From Bryobacterales bacterium (GTDB lineage: Bacteria > Acidobacteriota > Terriglobia > Bryobacterales > Bryobacteraceae), in NCBI GenBank assembly GCA_025463005.1, contig JAOAPR010000155.1:1-64000 (forward strand): a stretch of DNA of 64,000 nucleotides, written 5' to 3'. The translations under genes were made by a program, and so were the position numbers. Below the pieces are notes generated by a model. That model was not told the origin of the DNA and ran no database searches. It saw nothing but the letters and a program-made list of their open reading frames with translations. This document shows, piece after piece, positions 18,710 to 28,002 of the stretch; within the stretch, counting starts at the first letter, position 1, and every line of letters starts with the position of its first letter.

Positions 18710-20026
18710 TTAACGCGTTGGCCGGCTGCCCGGCTCCAGGGGGGTCGCAGAATCCAGGAAAATCCAGCACGGAATCGCCGCGGCGTAAAGGATGGCCGAA
18801 ATGTAGAAGGCGATGTTCCAGTTGTTGTTGGTCCAGGCGAGCACATAACCGATCACCGCGGGTGCGACAGCGCCACCCAGGTTGCCCCAACTGTTCATCG
18901 CGCCGGCCAGGGTCCCGGCAAATCGGCCGCCCATGTCCATAGAGGCTGCCCAGGATGGCGGCATAGCCAGATCGTTGAAAAAGCTAGCCAGCGAGATTGA
19001 AATGACCGCGGCGCGGGCGTCCTGCATATAGGTGGTTATGATCAGGAAGGTGCAGGCACCTATATATCCCAAACTGGCGACAATACGCCGGGTGCGAGCG
19101 ACACTCCTGGTCCTGCGCAGCAGCCGCTCGCCCAGGAACACGCTGGCAGGATTCCCCAATCCACCCATGAACAGAGGAAGCACGCCGAACATCGCCGCCT
19201 GCGCTACGTCCATGCCGCGGGCGTCGCGCAGATACGTCGGCAGCCACGTAATGTTGAAGTACCATCCGTAGTTCAAGAAGAAATACTGCCAGCACAGCAG
19301 CCATACGCGGCGCGATCTGACCAACTCTCCCCACGGCGCAGCGGAATCACCGAAGGCTTTATCAGAGCCACGCAGCAGCTCGCGCTCGGCTTCGTTCAGC
19401 TTCGGATGATCCAACGGGTTGTCGCGATACCAGAGAAAGAATGCGATCGCCCAGATCACCCCCAGCACTCCGAACAGTTCGAACGCATGCCGCCATCCGA
19501 CCCACGTGATTACCGCGGCCGCCAAAGGCGGCGTAAAAGCCCCGCCCCAGCGCGCGCTCAGCCACATCAATCCCTGGGCGCGTACGCGTTCGCGGCCGGG
19601 CAGCCAGATGGTGAACATCTTGGTGAGATTCGGGAAACAGCCCGCCTCGCCGGCTCCGAACAGGAATCGCGCTGTGACTAAGGATGCGAAGTTCCACGCC
19701 CATCCGGTGGCCGCGGTAAAAAACGACCACCACAGAACGATGCGGAGGATCACCCGGCGGGGTCCCATCCAATCGCCCAGAAATCCGCCGGGAATTTCGA
19801 ACAGCGAATAGGCCAGCGCGAACGCCGTCAGCACCCAGCCCTTGTGCACGGAGTCGAGGCCGAGGTCCTTGCCGATGTAGGGCAGGGCAAACGAAATCGC
19901 CACGCGGTCGATATAGGTGATCACCGCCAGGGTAACTGTGAACACCAACACCCAATAGCGGACGCGCGTAGGGCGCTGGTGTTGGGGGGCAGAGCCGATG
20001 AATGGGTCGACGGCGGGGTCAGCCAC
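18710..20026 (-). CDS. MFS transporter (anion:cation symporter / ACS type)
   Basis: VFTVTLAVITYIDRVAISFALPYIGKDLGLDSVHKGWVLTAFALAYSLFEIPGGFLGDWMGPR. ORF opens at 20134; GTG at 20026 with an AAAGG RBS removes the overlap with the divergent gene. Confidence 0.9.
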   Translation of the reverse strand: MADPAVDPFIGSAPQHQRPTRVRYWVLVFTVTLAVITYIDRVAISFALPYIGKDLGLDSVHKGWVLTAFALAYSLFEIPGGFLGDWMGPRRVILRIVLWWSFFTAATGWAWNFASLVTARFLFGAGEAGCFPNLTKMFTIWLPGRERVRAQGLMWLSARWGGAFTPPLAAAVITWVGWRHAFELFGVLGVIWAIAFFLWYRDNPLDHPKLNEAERELLRGSDKAFGDSAAPWGELVRSRRVWLLCWQYFFLNYGWYFNITWLPTYLRDARGMDVAQAAMFGVLPLFMGGLGNPASVFLGERLLRRTRSVARTRRIVASLGYIGACTFLIITTYMQDARAAVISISLASFFNDLAMPPSWAASMDMGGRFAGTLAGAMNSWGNLGGAVAPAVIGYVLAWTNNNWNIAFYISAILYAAAIPCWIFLDSATPLEPGSRPTR

Positions 20027-20066
20027 GGCCTTTAGATCTTCGCACGTGTGATAGCATTTTGGCGAA

Positions 20067-21089
20067 ATGCGCACATTGAAAATCGTTTCTCTCATGGCGG
20101 GTGCGGCGATCTTGCTTACGGCGCAATCCCGCACACTCGATATCTATTGGATCGACGTGGAGGGCGGCGCAGCCACGCTGATTGTCGCGCCCTCGGGCGA
20201 ATCGCTGCTGGTCGATACGGGGTTCCCTGGGAACGATGATCGCGATGCGAAGCGAATCGCCGCGACTGCGGTAGCCGCCGGACTGACCAGGATCGACAAT
20301 CTGGTGATCACTCATTTCCATGGCGACCATGTGGGCGGCCTGGCAGCGCTCTCAAAGATGATCCCGATCCGCAAAATCTACGATCACGGCGAATCGATCG
20401 AGAAGTCGCAAGAGAAAGGCGCGACGCTGTGGCAAGATTACCTCGCGGCGGCGGGAAACCGGCGCACCGTGGTGAAGCCCGGCAATAAGATTCCGCTTGC
20501 GGGCGTGGATATTACTGTTGTCAGCGCTAATGGCGAGGTCATTTCACAGCCGATCAATCACGGATTCGTAAACAAGCTCTGTGATGGCGCGGAGCGCAAG
20601 CCCACGGACAATACCGAGAACTCGCGCAGCACGGGCTTCCTGCTGACCTATGGAAAGTTCACGTTCCTCGACGTGGGCGATCTCACCTGGGACCGGGAAT
20701 TGATGCTCGGCTGTCCGGTGAACAAGGTCGGCGAGGTCACGCTGCTGCAAGCGACGCATCATGGTTTTTCGAACGGTCAATCCGGCGCACCGGCACTGAT
20801 CTGGTCGCTCAAGCCGCAGGTGGTCGTGGTGAACAACGGCGCGCGCAAGGGTTTCAGCAACGGAGGATACGAAACGCTGGCCAAGATCCCGGGGGTGGAA
20901 GGAATCTGGCAGGGCCACAAGGGCGCCATGAATGACGCCGATCACAATACGTCCGAAGATATGATCGCCAACCTGGAAGAGGGCGCAGCGGACAAGGGCA
21001 ACACGATCAAGGCGTCGGTCTCGAGCGACGGCAAGTTCATGGTCACTAACAATCGGAACAAGTTCAGCAAGACGTATACTGCGCGCTAG
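20067..21089 (+). CDS. Secreted metallo-beta-lactamase-fold hydrolase (ComEC C-terminal-like)
   Basis: TLDIYWIDVEGGAATLIVAPSGESLLVDTGFPGND...VITHFHGDHVGGLAAL. Confidence 0.88.
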   Translation: MRTLKIVSLMAGAAILLTAQSRTLDIYWIDVEGGAATLIVAPSGESLLVDTGFPGNDDRDAKRIAATAVAAGLTRIDNLVITHFHGDHVGGLAALSKMIPIRKIYDHGESIEKSQEKGATLWQDYLAAAGNRRTVVKPGNKIPLAGVDITVVSANGEVISQPINHGFVNKLCDGAERKPTDNTENSRSTGFLLTYGKFTFLDVGDLTWDRELMLGCPVNKVGEVTLLQATHHGFSNGQSGAPALIWSLKPQVVVVNNGARKGFSNGGYETLAKIPGVEGIWQGHKGAMNDADHNTSEDMIANLEEGAADKGNTIKASVSSDGKFMVTNNRNKFSKTYTAR

Positions 21090-21095
21090 GAACGT

Positions 21096-21184
21096 GAATT
21101 CGGGGACAGCCAGCCGATTTCGGCGAGCTTTTACGGACGGCCGGCGGGCTCAGCCCTTCGAAATCGGAGGCAGTCCCCGAATTC
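21096..21184. repeat. Inverted-repeat element, copy A
   Basis: GAATTCGGGGACAGCCAGCCGATTTCGG ... CGAAATCGGAGGCAGTCCCCGAATTC, about 25-bp imperfect terminal inverted repeats, 89 bp in total. Confidence 0.75.
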
Positions 21185-21229
21185 TCCGAAAGCCATTAGG
21201 GTCTGATAGCATTTACGACGAGAGATAGA

Positions 21230-22237
21230 ATGCGATCCAAAATTGTGGTTTTCGCCGTAACGAGCGCGCTGCTGGCAGTCAACGCCGCGGGCCAAGGCAA
21301 GGCGACATCCGTTCGCTGCGATCGCGCGTGTCTGGACGCTTATGTCGACAAATATCTCGACGCTATGATCGCCCACGATCCGTCCAAGGCCCCGTTCGCG
21401 CGCGGCGTCAAGTTCACCGAGAACGGCCAGCGCCTGGAGCCTGGCGACGGCCTTTGGAACACCATGACCGGCAAGGGGACGTTCCGTCTTTTCGTCACCG
21501 ACGTCGAGGCGCAGCAGGTCGCGTTTCTGGGAAGCATCACCGAAGCCGGGACCGGCGCCGTGATTGGACTCCGTCTGCGGATCCGCAACAACCAGATCAC
21601 CGAAGCCGAGCACTTTATCCAGCGCAGTCCAAACTCGGCCGCGGGTTTCGAGCGGATTGGCTACAAGTGGACCGAGGCCGTCCCGCCCGCCGAGCGCATG
21701 TCGCGCGAGGAGCTTGTGAAAACCGCCAACATGTATTTTTCCGGCATGCAGAAGAACGACGGCAAGGGCGACTATCCGTTCGCCGACGACTGCAACCGGA
21801 TCGAAAACGGCACGCTGACCACCAACCAGCCGACGCCTCAGGGCAAGCAGAGACCTGATCCGAAAACTGCCACCGGCTATTCAGGCCAGTGGAGCTGCAT
21901 GGAGCAGTTCAAGAGCGGACTGCTGCACTTCGTCACGCGCATTCGCGATCGGCGTTATGTTGCCGTAGATCCTGAGCGCGGCCTGGTATTCAGCCTGATC
22001 TTTTTCGATCATTCCGCCGGAGACACGCGAAACTTCGAAACACCCGACGGCCGCAAGGTGAGCGCCGGCCCGCAGCAGCCCTGGACCTGGCAACTGGTGG
22101 AGCTTTTCGAGATCCGGCAAGGCAAGCTGCATCAGATTCAGGCCATCATGGAGCGCTCTCCTTACGGGATGAACTCCGGCTGGAGCTCCTGGGAAGACGG
22201 GATGAGCGACCGTGGCCGCGATGTCGCCAAACAATAA
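21230..22237 (+). CDS. Secreted four-Cys tandem NTF2/SnoaL-like protein, paralog 1
   Basis: Signal peptide; CDRACLDAYVDKYLDAMIAHDPSKAPF; second half ELVKTANMYFSGMQKNDGKGDYPFADDCNRIENG...CMEQFKSG...IRDRRYVAVDPERGLVFS. Confidence 0.75.
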   Translation: MRSKIVVFAVTSALLAVNAAGQGKATSVRCDRACLDAYVDKYLDAMIAHDPSKAPFARGVKFTENGQRLEPGDGLWNTMTGKGTFRLFVTDVEAQQVAFLGSITEAGTGAVIGLRLRIRNNQITEAEHFIQRSPNSAAGFERIGYKWTEAVPPAERMSREELVKTANMYFSGMQKNDGKGDYPFADDCNRIENGTLTTNQPTPQGKQRPDPKTATGYSGQWSCMEQFKSGLLHFVTRIRDRRYVAVDPERGLVFSLIFFDHSAGDTRNFETPDGRKVSAGPQQPWTWQLVELFEIRQGKLHQIQAIMERSPYGMNSGWSSWEDGMSDRGRDVAKQ

Positions 22238-22246
22238 ACAATAAAT

Positions 22247-22783
22247 ATGACGTTCGTGATTTTTGTTTTAACGCTGCTTAGTTTCCAGGCTCCGCTCGCT
22301 ATCGACAACCCACGAGTGCAAGTTCGGGAACTGGAAGGCGCTGTGGATTCGATCCCCTACGATTCGGTGTGGGTTTCCCGTACGGGGCGCGCAGTTTTCT
22401 TGAAGAATGGTAGTAAGCACGAGGCGGACGGCAAAGGTATTCTGATCGGTCTCAGGGACCTCAGGGTGCCGCCGCTTCCCAACACGTCGGGTTATCCGCT
22501 GGCGATGCCTCGGCCGGGAAGCAAGAAGTTACTCGAAAACGACCGCGTCATTGTTTGGGATTACGCTTGGACTCCCGACGTCCCAACTCCGATGCACTTC
22601 CACGACAAGGATGTGGTGGTGTTTTATCTCGAAGACGGCGCACTCCAATCCACCACGCCCAGTGGTGAGAAGACCGTGAACGAATACAAGCCTGGCATGA
22701 TCCGATTTAACCTGCGCGACCGGACGCACACGGAAACGCTGATCCGCGGCAAGCAACACGCCATCATTACAGAGCTGAAATAG
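22247..22783 (+). CDS. Secreted cupin-like protein
   Basis: Signal peptide; VIVWDYAWTPDVPTPMHFHDKDVVVFYLEDGALQST...GMIRFNLRDRTHTETLIRGKQHAIITELK. Confidence 0.6.
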   Translation: MTFVIFVLTLLSFQAPLAIDNPRVQVRELEGAVDSIPYDSVWVSRTGRAVFLKNGSKHEADGKGILIGLRDLRVPPLPNTSGYPLAMPRPGSKKLLENDRVIVWDYAWTPDVPTPMHFHDKDVVVFYLEDGALQSTTPSGEKTVNEYKPGMIRFNLRDRTHTETLIRGKQHAIITELK

Positions 22784-22784
22784 C

Positions 22785-23825
22785 ATGAGGAAATTCGCAG
22801 CGGCTCTCGCATTCTCTCTTCAGGTAGCTGGCTGGGGACAGAGTGCCTGCGATCGCGCGTGCCTTGAAAATTTCGTCGATCAATATATGGATGCGCTGAT
22901 CGCTCACGATCCCAAGAAACTGCCGATGACCGCGCGCGTGAAAAATACCGAAGATGCCGTGCGTCTGGAGCCCGGCGATGGGTTTTGGCGAACCGCAAAC
23001 GCGAAGGGTTCCTACCGGCTGTTTGTGACCGACACCGAAACCGGGCAGGTAGCTTTCATGGGAACTATGCGCGAAGATCCCAGCAACGCGGTAATCGTGG
23101 CCATTCGCCTGAAAGTCGAAAACCGCCAGGTTTCCGAGATCGAGAACCTGGTGGTGCGGAACGCACAGGCCGCCGCGAATCTGGAAAAGTTGGGCGCTCC
23201 CAATCCCGTGTTTCTGGAAGCGCTTCCGGTAGCGCAGAGGGCGTCGCGCGCGGAACTGATCCGGGTCGCCGACATGTATTTCTCCGGGCTGGAGAAAAAC
23301 GACGGCAAAGGAGAGTATCCGTTCGCGGACGGCTGCGAGCGCATTCAAAACGGCGTTCAGACTACGAACAATCCGAACGCAGCGACGCAGTCTTCGCCAC
23401 CGCCTGGGCGCGGCGGGCGCGGTGGAGATGGCAAACAACCCGCGGCTCCGCCCAAACCGCAGGGTCTGCAAATCAACATCGTCGCCATGGGTTGCATGGA
23501 GCAGTTCAAATCCGGCTATTTCCGCTTTGTGAACCGAATTCGCGATCGCCGTTTTGTGGTTGTCGACCGGGAGCGCGGGTTGGCACTCGCCATCACTGCT
23601 TTCGATCAGCCCGCCGGCAAATACGCCACGTTCAAGCTGGCAGATGGGCGCGAGATCACGGCGGGTCCGGAACGCCCGACTACGCTCGAAATAGCGGAGC
23701 TGTTTAAAATCGAAAACGATAAGATCCGGCGCGTGGAGGCCGTGCAGATGCAGATCCCGTACGGCATGCTTTCAGGCTGGAGTAGTTATGAGGACGGTAT
23801 GTCCAATCGAGCGAGGACACAGTAA
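22785..23825 (+). CDS. Secreted four-Cys tandem NTF2/SnoaL-like protein, paralog 2
   Basis: CDRACLENFVDQYMDALIAHDPKKLPM; ADMYFSGLEKNDGKGEYPFADGCERIQNG; GCMEQFKSGYFRFVNRIRDRRFVVVDRERG. Confidence 0.75.
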   Translation: MRKFAAALAFSLQVAGWGQSACDRACLENFVDQYMDALIAHDPKKLPMTARVKNTEDAVRLEPGDGFWRTANAKGSYRLFVTDTETGQVAFMGTMREDPSNAVIVAIRLKVENRQVSEIENLVVRNAQAAANLEKLGAPNPVFLEALPVAQRASRAELIRVADMYFSGLEKNDGKGEYPFADGCERIQNGVQTTNNPNAATQSSPPPGRGGRGGDGKQPAAPPKPQGLQINIVAMGCMEQFKSGYFRFVNRIRDRRFVVVDRERGLALAITAFDQPAGKYATFKLADGREITAGPERPTTLEIAELFKIENDKIRRVEAVQMQIPYGMLSGWSSYEDGMSNRARTQ

Positions 23826-23827
23826 TC

Positions 23828-24784
23828 ATGGCTTTGCATCCGCAGTGTAAGGCGTTTCTCGATATGCTCGCCGCGGCGGGCGGGAAACCGATCGAACAGC
23901 TCCCGGTGACGGAAGCCCGGATGGTCGCCCCGGCGCTGATCGACTTGAGCGGACCCGAAGAACCGGTCGCTGAGGTCGAGAATCGCACTATTCCCGGTCC
24001 AGCCGGACCGATCGCCGTCCGTGTGTACCGACCCGTGCAGGAGGAAACGGTCCCGGCGCTGGTATTCTTCCATGGCGGCGGCTTCGTGATCTGTAATCTC
24101 GATACGCACGATCGGCCATGCCGCAGTCTCGCCAATGCATCGGGCTGTACAGTTATCGCAGTGGATTATCGGCTCGCGCCCGAACACAAATATCCTGCCG
24201 CGGTCGAGGATGCGTATGCGGCCACCCAGTATATTTCCGAGCACGCCGCGGAATTCGGCATCGATCCGAACCGGATTGCGGTTGGCGGGGACAGCGCGGG
24301 CGGGAATCTGGCCACCGTTGTGTCCTTCTTATCGCGGGATCGGGGCGGACCGCAATTGAAGTTTCAGCTCCTGATTTATCCTGTTGTAGACTTCGCTGAC
24401 AACAGCCCGTCCATGCAGCAATATTCGAAGGATCACTTCCTGACACGCGAAAGCATGGATTGGTTCACGGAAAGCTACCTGCCCAGCCGCGAGGCGGGAC
24501 TCGAGCCGTCGGCGTCCCCGCTGAACGCAACAGATTTCCGGGGTCTTCCACCGGCCATGATCATCACCGCAGAATGCGATCCGCTCCGCGACCTGGGAGA
24601 GGCCTACGCGCGTAAGTTGCAGAGCGCCGATGTTCCAGTCGAGCTGAAGCGGTACGAAGGCATGATCCACCCGTTCTTGCAGTTTGGCGGGATCATCGAT
24701 ACGGCCAAGGTCGCGATGGCAGACGCCGCGTCTGCTCTGCGTCGCGCGCTAAAAGCTGGTGCTTTCGCCGGCGCTTCCCTGTGA
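23828..24784 (+). CDS. Alpha/beta hydrolase, HSL-type esterase/lipase
   Basis: PALVFFHGGGFVICNLDTHDRPCRSLANASGC...NRIAVGGDSAGGNLATVV (HGGG and GDSAGG). Confidence 0.93.
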   Translation: MALHPQCKAFLDMLAAAGGKPIEQLPVTEARMVAPALIDLSGPEEPVAEVENRTIPGPAGPIAVRVYRPVQEETVPALVFFHGGGFVICNLDTHDRPCRSLANASGCTVIAVDYRLAPEHKYPAAVEDAYAATQYISEHAAEFGIDPNRIAVGGDSAGGNLATVVSFLSRDRGGPQLKFQLLIYPVVDFADNSPSMQQYSKDHFLTRESMDWFTESYLPSREAGLEPSASPLNATDFRGLPPAMIITAECDPLRDLGEAYARKLQSADVPVELKRYEGMIHPFLQFGGIIDTAKVAMADAASALRRALKAGAFAGASL

Positions 24785-24815
24785 TAGACTCCCGACCAGG
24801 AAAGGGGATCTACCT

Positions 24816-25241
24816 ATGAAATATTGGCTGACGATCACAATTTTGTCGGCTGCGGCGATCCTGATGGGAGCCGACGCCGCCACCTTTGTAGGGCACGACA
24901 AGGTCGCCGACGCGCTGGCCAAGGGAGGGTCGCTGGCCGCGACCAAGGAGTATACGGTTTCGGGTGCCCACCGCAGCGGACCGGGCCAGGTGGAAGTACA
25001 CGACAAAGAGACCGACATTCTCTACGTGACCGACGGCGAAGCCACCTTCATCACCGGCGGTACCATGGTCGGCGGAAAGTCGAGCAAGGCTGGTCAATGG
25101 CTGGGCACCGACATCACCGGTGGACAAACTCACCATCTGGTCAAAGGCGATGTCGTGATGATCCCGGCCGGAATGCCACACTGGTTCAAGGAAGTTCCCA
25201 AGTCGGTTAGCTATTTCGTAGTGAAAGTGCTGAAGGAGTAA
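24816..25241 (+). CDS. Secreted cupin-domain protein
   Basis: MKYWLTITILSAAAILMGADAATFVGHDKV; KETDILYVTDGEATFITGG; LVKGDVVMIPAGMPHWFKEVPKSVSYFVVKV. Confidence 0.8.
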   Translation: MKYWLTITILSAAAILMGADAATFVGHDKVADALAKGGSLAATKEYTVSGAHRSGPGQVEVHDKETDILYVTDGEATFITGGTMVGGKSSKAGQWLGTDITGGQTHHLVKGDVVMIPAGMPHWFKEVPKSVSYFVVKVLKE

Positions 25242-25244
25242 GTC

Positions 25245-26267
25245 ATGTCCCGAAAGATTTCCGTACTGATTCTCGCGCTAGCCTTGGTGGCCGCTCTGGC
25301 GCCCGCCGCCAACCTGGATTTTAATAATCCTACGGGCACGCAGGGCCTGATCATGATCGACAAACTGGGCGGCTTCGTGCGGTTCTTCGATCCGGTGAGC
25401 TTCAAAGAGCTGTCGAACTTCACGATCCCAGCCGGGCCGCCGCACGAGCTTGCTATCTCTCCGGACCACAAGACCGCCTACATCCCGATATACGGCGACG
25501 GCGTGTACGGCCGCAATCCGAATCCAGGCCACGTCATCGTGGTGGTCGATCTGGCGTCCAAGAAGATGACGGCGACTATCGACGTTTCGCCCTACCAGGC
25601 TCCGCATGGACTACAGGTCGACGCCAATGGCACGTTGTACGCCACCTGCGATCTGAGTCGCAAGTTCCTGGTGATCGATCCTAAATCCCGCACTATCACC
25701 GCCGCAATCGATACCGAGGGAACCGGCCACTGGATCGCCGTGCTGCCGGATGGCAGCAAAGCGTACGTCGCCAACAAGAATGACCGCCCGTTTGTAAGCG
25801 TGATCGACATCAAGGCTCGCAAGATGACCGGCAAGGTCTCCATGCCGAACGGCACACAAGGAATCACCATCTCGCCTGACGGAAAGCGTGTGCTGGCGGT
25901 GGATTACAAGGACCCGAAGTTCGCCATAATCGACACCGCCACCGACAAAGTGGTGGATACCGTCGCGGTGGAGAAGAACGCGCGCGGTCCCTTTCGCATA
26001 AAGTATTCTCCGGATGGGAAGACGCTGGTTACCTGCGACGATCAGGAGGGATTGGCGAATACCATGAGCACCTCGGATCTTCACGGCAAGCAGCAGGTGC
26101 TGACCGTCGGAAAGACGCCATTTGGGATCGCCTTCAGCGCCGATTCGAAGACAGCCCTCGTTTCGAATCACGGCGACGGGACAATTTCCGTGATCGACCT
26201 GCCGAGCGGCAAGGTAACGAATACCTTCAAGGCCGGGACGGGAATCGAGACGCTGTCTTATTACTAG
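25245..26267 (+). CDS. YncE-like / cytochrome-D1-like beta-propeller protein, secreted
   Basis: Repeats such as HELAISPDHKTAYIPIYGDGVYG, GITISPDGKRVLAVDYKDPKFAIIDTATDKVVDTV, TALVSNHGDGTISVIDLPSGKVTNTF. Confidence 0.8.
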   Translation: MSRKISVLILALALVAALAPAANLDFNNPTGTQGLIMIDKLGGFVRFFDPVSFKELSNFTIPAGPPHELAISPDHKTAYIPIYGDGVYGRNPNPGHVIVVVDLASKKMTATIDVSPYQAPHGLQVDANGTLYATCDLSRKFLVIDPKSRTITAAIDTEGTGHWIAVLPDGSKAYVANKNDRPFVSVIDIKARKMTGKVSMPNGTQGITISPDGKRVLAVDYKDPKFAIIDTATDKVVDTVAVEKNARGPFRIKYSPDGKTLVTCDDQEGLANTMSTSDLHGKQQVLTVGKTPFGIAFSADSKTALVSNHGDGTISVIDLPSGKVTNTFKAGTGIETLSYY

Positions 26268-26270
26268 AGG

Positions 26271-27566
26271 TCAGCCGGCGCGAGCACGCCGCCGGAACCT
26301 GCTATGTTCCGGGGCGGCAGGCCGTCGCGGTATCTCTTGCACACTCACTCCGGGGGAATTGGCATGGACCACCACCAAGCCTGAGTCAGTCACTGTGTGA
26401 CCTTCGCGGCGGTTGGTCTCCGGATCGAGTCCGATGACCGCGTATTCCGGAATTCTCACGTTGTGATCGACAATGGCATTCCGGATCCGGCTATACGCGC
26501 CCACTTGCACGCCGGAAAACAAAAGGCTGTTCTCGACGGAAGCGTGACAGTCGACGCGGACGCCCGGCGAGAGAACGCTTCGCATCACACGTCCCCCGGA
26601 GATGATGCAGCCATGCGACACGATGGAATCGAGCGCCAATCCCACGCACTGGCCCTCCTGAGCGAAAACAAATTTGGCAGGAGGCAACGGCGGCATGGAG
26701 GTCCGAAGCGGCCATTCCTGGTCGTACAGATTGAACACCGGAGTCACCGCGACCAGATCCAGATTGGCTTCGAAGTAAGCCTCCAGCGTGCCCACGTCAC
26801 GCCAGTAGATCATGTCCTTCTTGTTCTCATCCACGAAGTCGTAGGCGACAACGTTACGGCTCCCGATCAGCTTGGGTAGCACGTCACTTCCGAAATCGTG
26901 AGAGGAGCTTTCGTCTTCGGCATCTTCCATGAGCGCATCCAGCAGCACGGGAGTGGAAAACAGATACACGCCCATGGAAGCGCTGCAGACGCCGTCATTG
27001 AAGCGCGAACGGACCGCCCGCTCCTGCGGAGGCTTCTCAGCGAAGTCTTGAATCGAGTAATCAGCATCCATGCTCACGATTCCGAATCTGCTGGAGTCGG
27101 ACGGGCTGATTTGGGTGGTGGCGACAGTGACGTCCGCGCCGCGTTCCACATGCCAGTTGAGCATGTGGGCGTAATTCATCTTGTAAACGTGGTCCGCAGA
27201 AAGAATGAGGACGTAAGGAACACGTTCGTCCACAATGCTCTGCATATTCTGGTAGCACGCGTCGGCGGTACCCAGATACCAGGTGTTACGAAGGCGCTGT
27301 GTCGGCGGGACGGCTTCAATGAACTGTCCGAGCTCGGGGGAAAGAATATTCCAAACGTGCCGGATATGGCGGTTCAGGCTTAACGCTTTGTACTGCGTCA
27401 AGACGTAGATCTTGCTGAGTCCGGAGTTCAGGCAATTGGAAAGCGTCAGGTCAATCAGGCGGTAGATGCCGCCGAACGGCATCATCGGCTTGGGTTGGTC
27501 GCGCGTGAGGGGAGCTAATCGCTCGCCGGCACCTCCGGCTAACAGAATTGTGAGGATGCCTTGCAC
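26271..27566 (-). CDS. glgC: Glucose-1-phosphate adenylyltransferase
   Basis: (GTG)QGILTILLAGGAGERLAPLTRDQPKPMMPFGGIYRLIDLTLSNCLNSGLSKIYVLTQYK. ORF opens at 27695; GTG at 27566 has an AGAGAAGG RBS. Confidence 0.93.
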   Translation of the reverse strand: MQGILTILLAGGAGERLAPLTRDQPKPMMPFGGIYRLIDLTLSNCLNSGLSKIYVLTQYKALSLNRHIRHVWNILSPELGQFIEAVPPTQRLRNTWYLGTADACYQNMQSIVDERVPYVLILSADHVYKMNYAHMLNWHVERGADVTVATTQISPSDSSRFGIVSMDADYSIQDFAEKPPQERAVRSRFNDGVCSASMGVYLFSTPVLLDALMEDAEDESSSHDFGSDVLPKLIGSRNVVAYDFVDENKKDMIYWRDVGTLEAYFEANLDLVAVTPVFNLYDQEWPLRTSMPPLPPAKFVFAQEGQCVGLALDSIVSHGCIISGGRVMRSVLSPGVRVDCHASVENSLLFSGVQVGAYSRIRNAIVDHNVRIPEYAVIGLDPETNRREGHTVTDSGLVVVHANSPGVSVQEIPRRPAAPEHSRFRRRARAG

Positions 27567-27595
27567 GGGACCTTCTCTCTGAAGTTTAGGACTGG

Positions 27596-27862
27596 TTAGC
27601 TGTGGCCTGCGGCGACAGAGCGCGCCCGGATTTCCTGTTCGGCACGATACCAGTCGTCTTCTGCCGATCCACCGCTTCCGCCTCGAGCTTCCCAATATAA
27701 ATAGGCGAGCTTGGCGATCTCATCCTGGACCGGGATGCTCGATTTAGAAACCGCTACAGATGCGACAGATTCTTCGCTTTTGGATCGAGCGGTTCCCCGA
27801 CGAGATACCCGAGGTAAAATACTTCCACTCTGTGGACTTGCGTTTTTTGGATTTGTCCTCAC
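27596..27862 (-). CDS. DUF2934 domain protein
   Basis: DEIAKLAYLYWEARGGSGGSAEDDWYRAEQEIRAR. Confidence 0.8.
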   Translation of the reverse strand: MRTNPKNASPQSGSILPRVSRRGTARSKSEESVASVAVSKSSIPVQDEIAKLAYLYWEARGGSGGSAEDDWYRAEQEIRARSVAAGHS

Positions 27863-28002
27863 GCGCCGTTTCCCTCCCTGAACCTACGCGGGTTGGTTTG
27901 AGCGCCCTTCTCTCGCAGAGGGCAAAATGTCGAGTGGCGAATTGCTACTCTACGGCAATTGTGACGCTATTAGGGGGCGGTGTCAAGAAGTAAGATCGCG
28001 TC

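Noticed and set aside
18673-18942. Small plus-strand ORF at the MFS gene end
   Set aside because: Lies antisense to the MFS coding region with unnatural composition.
25611-26171. Minus-strand ORF within the YncE-like gene
   Set aside because: Shadow ORF of a gene with convincing propeller repeats.
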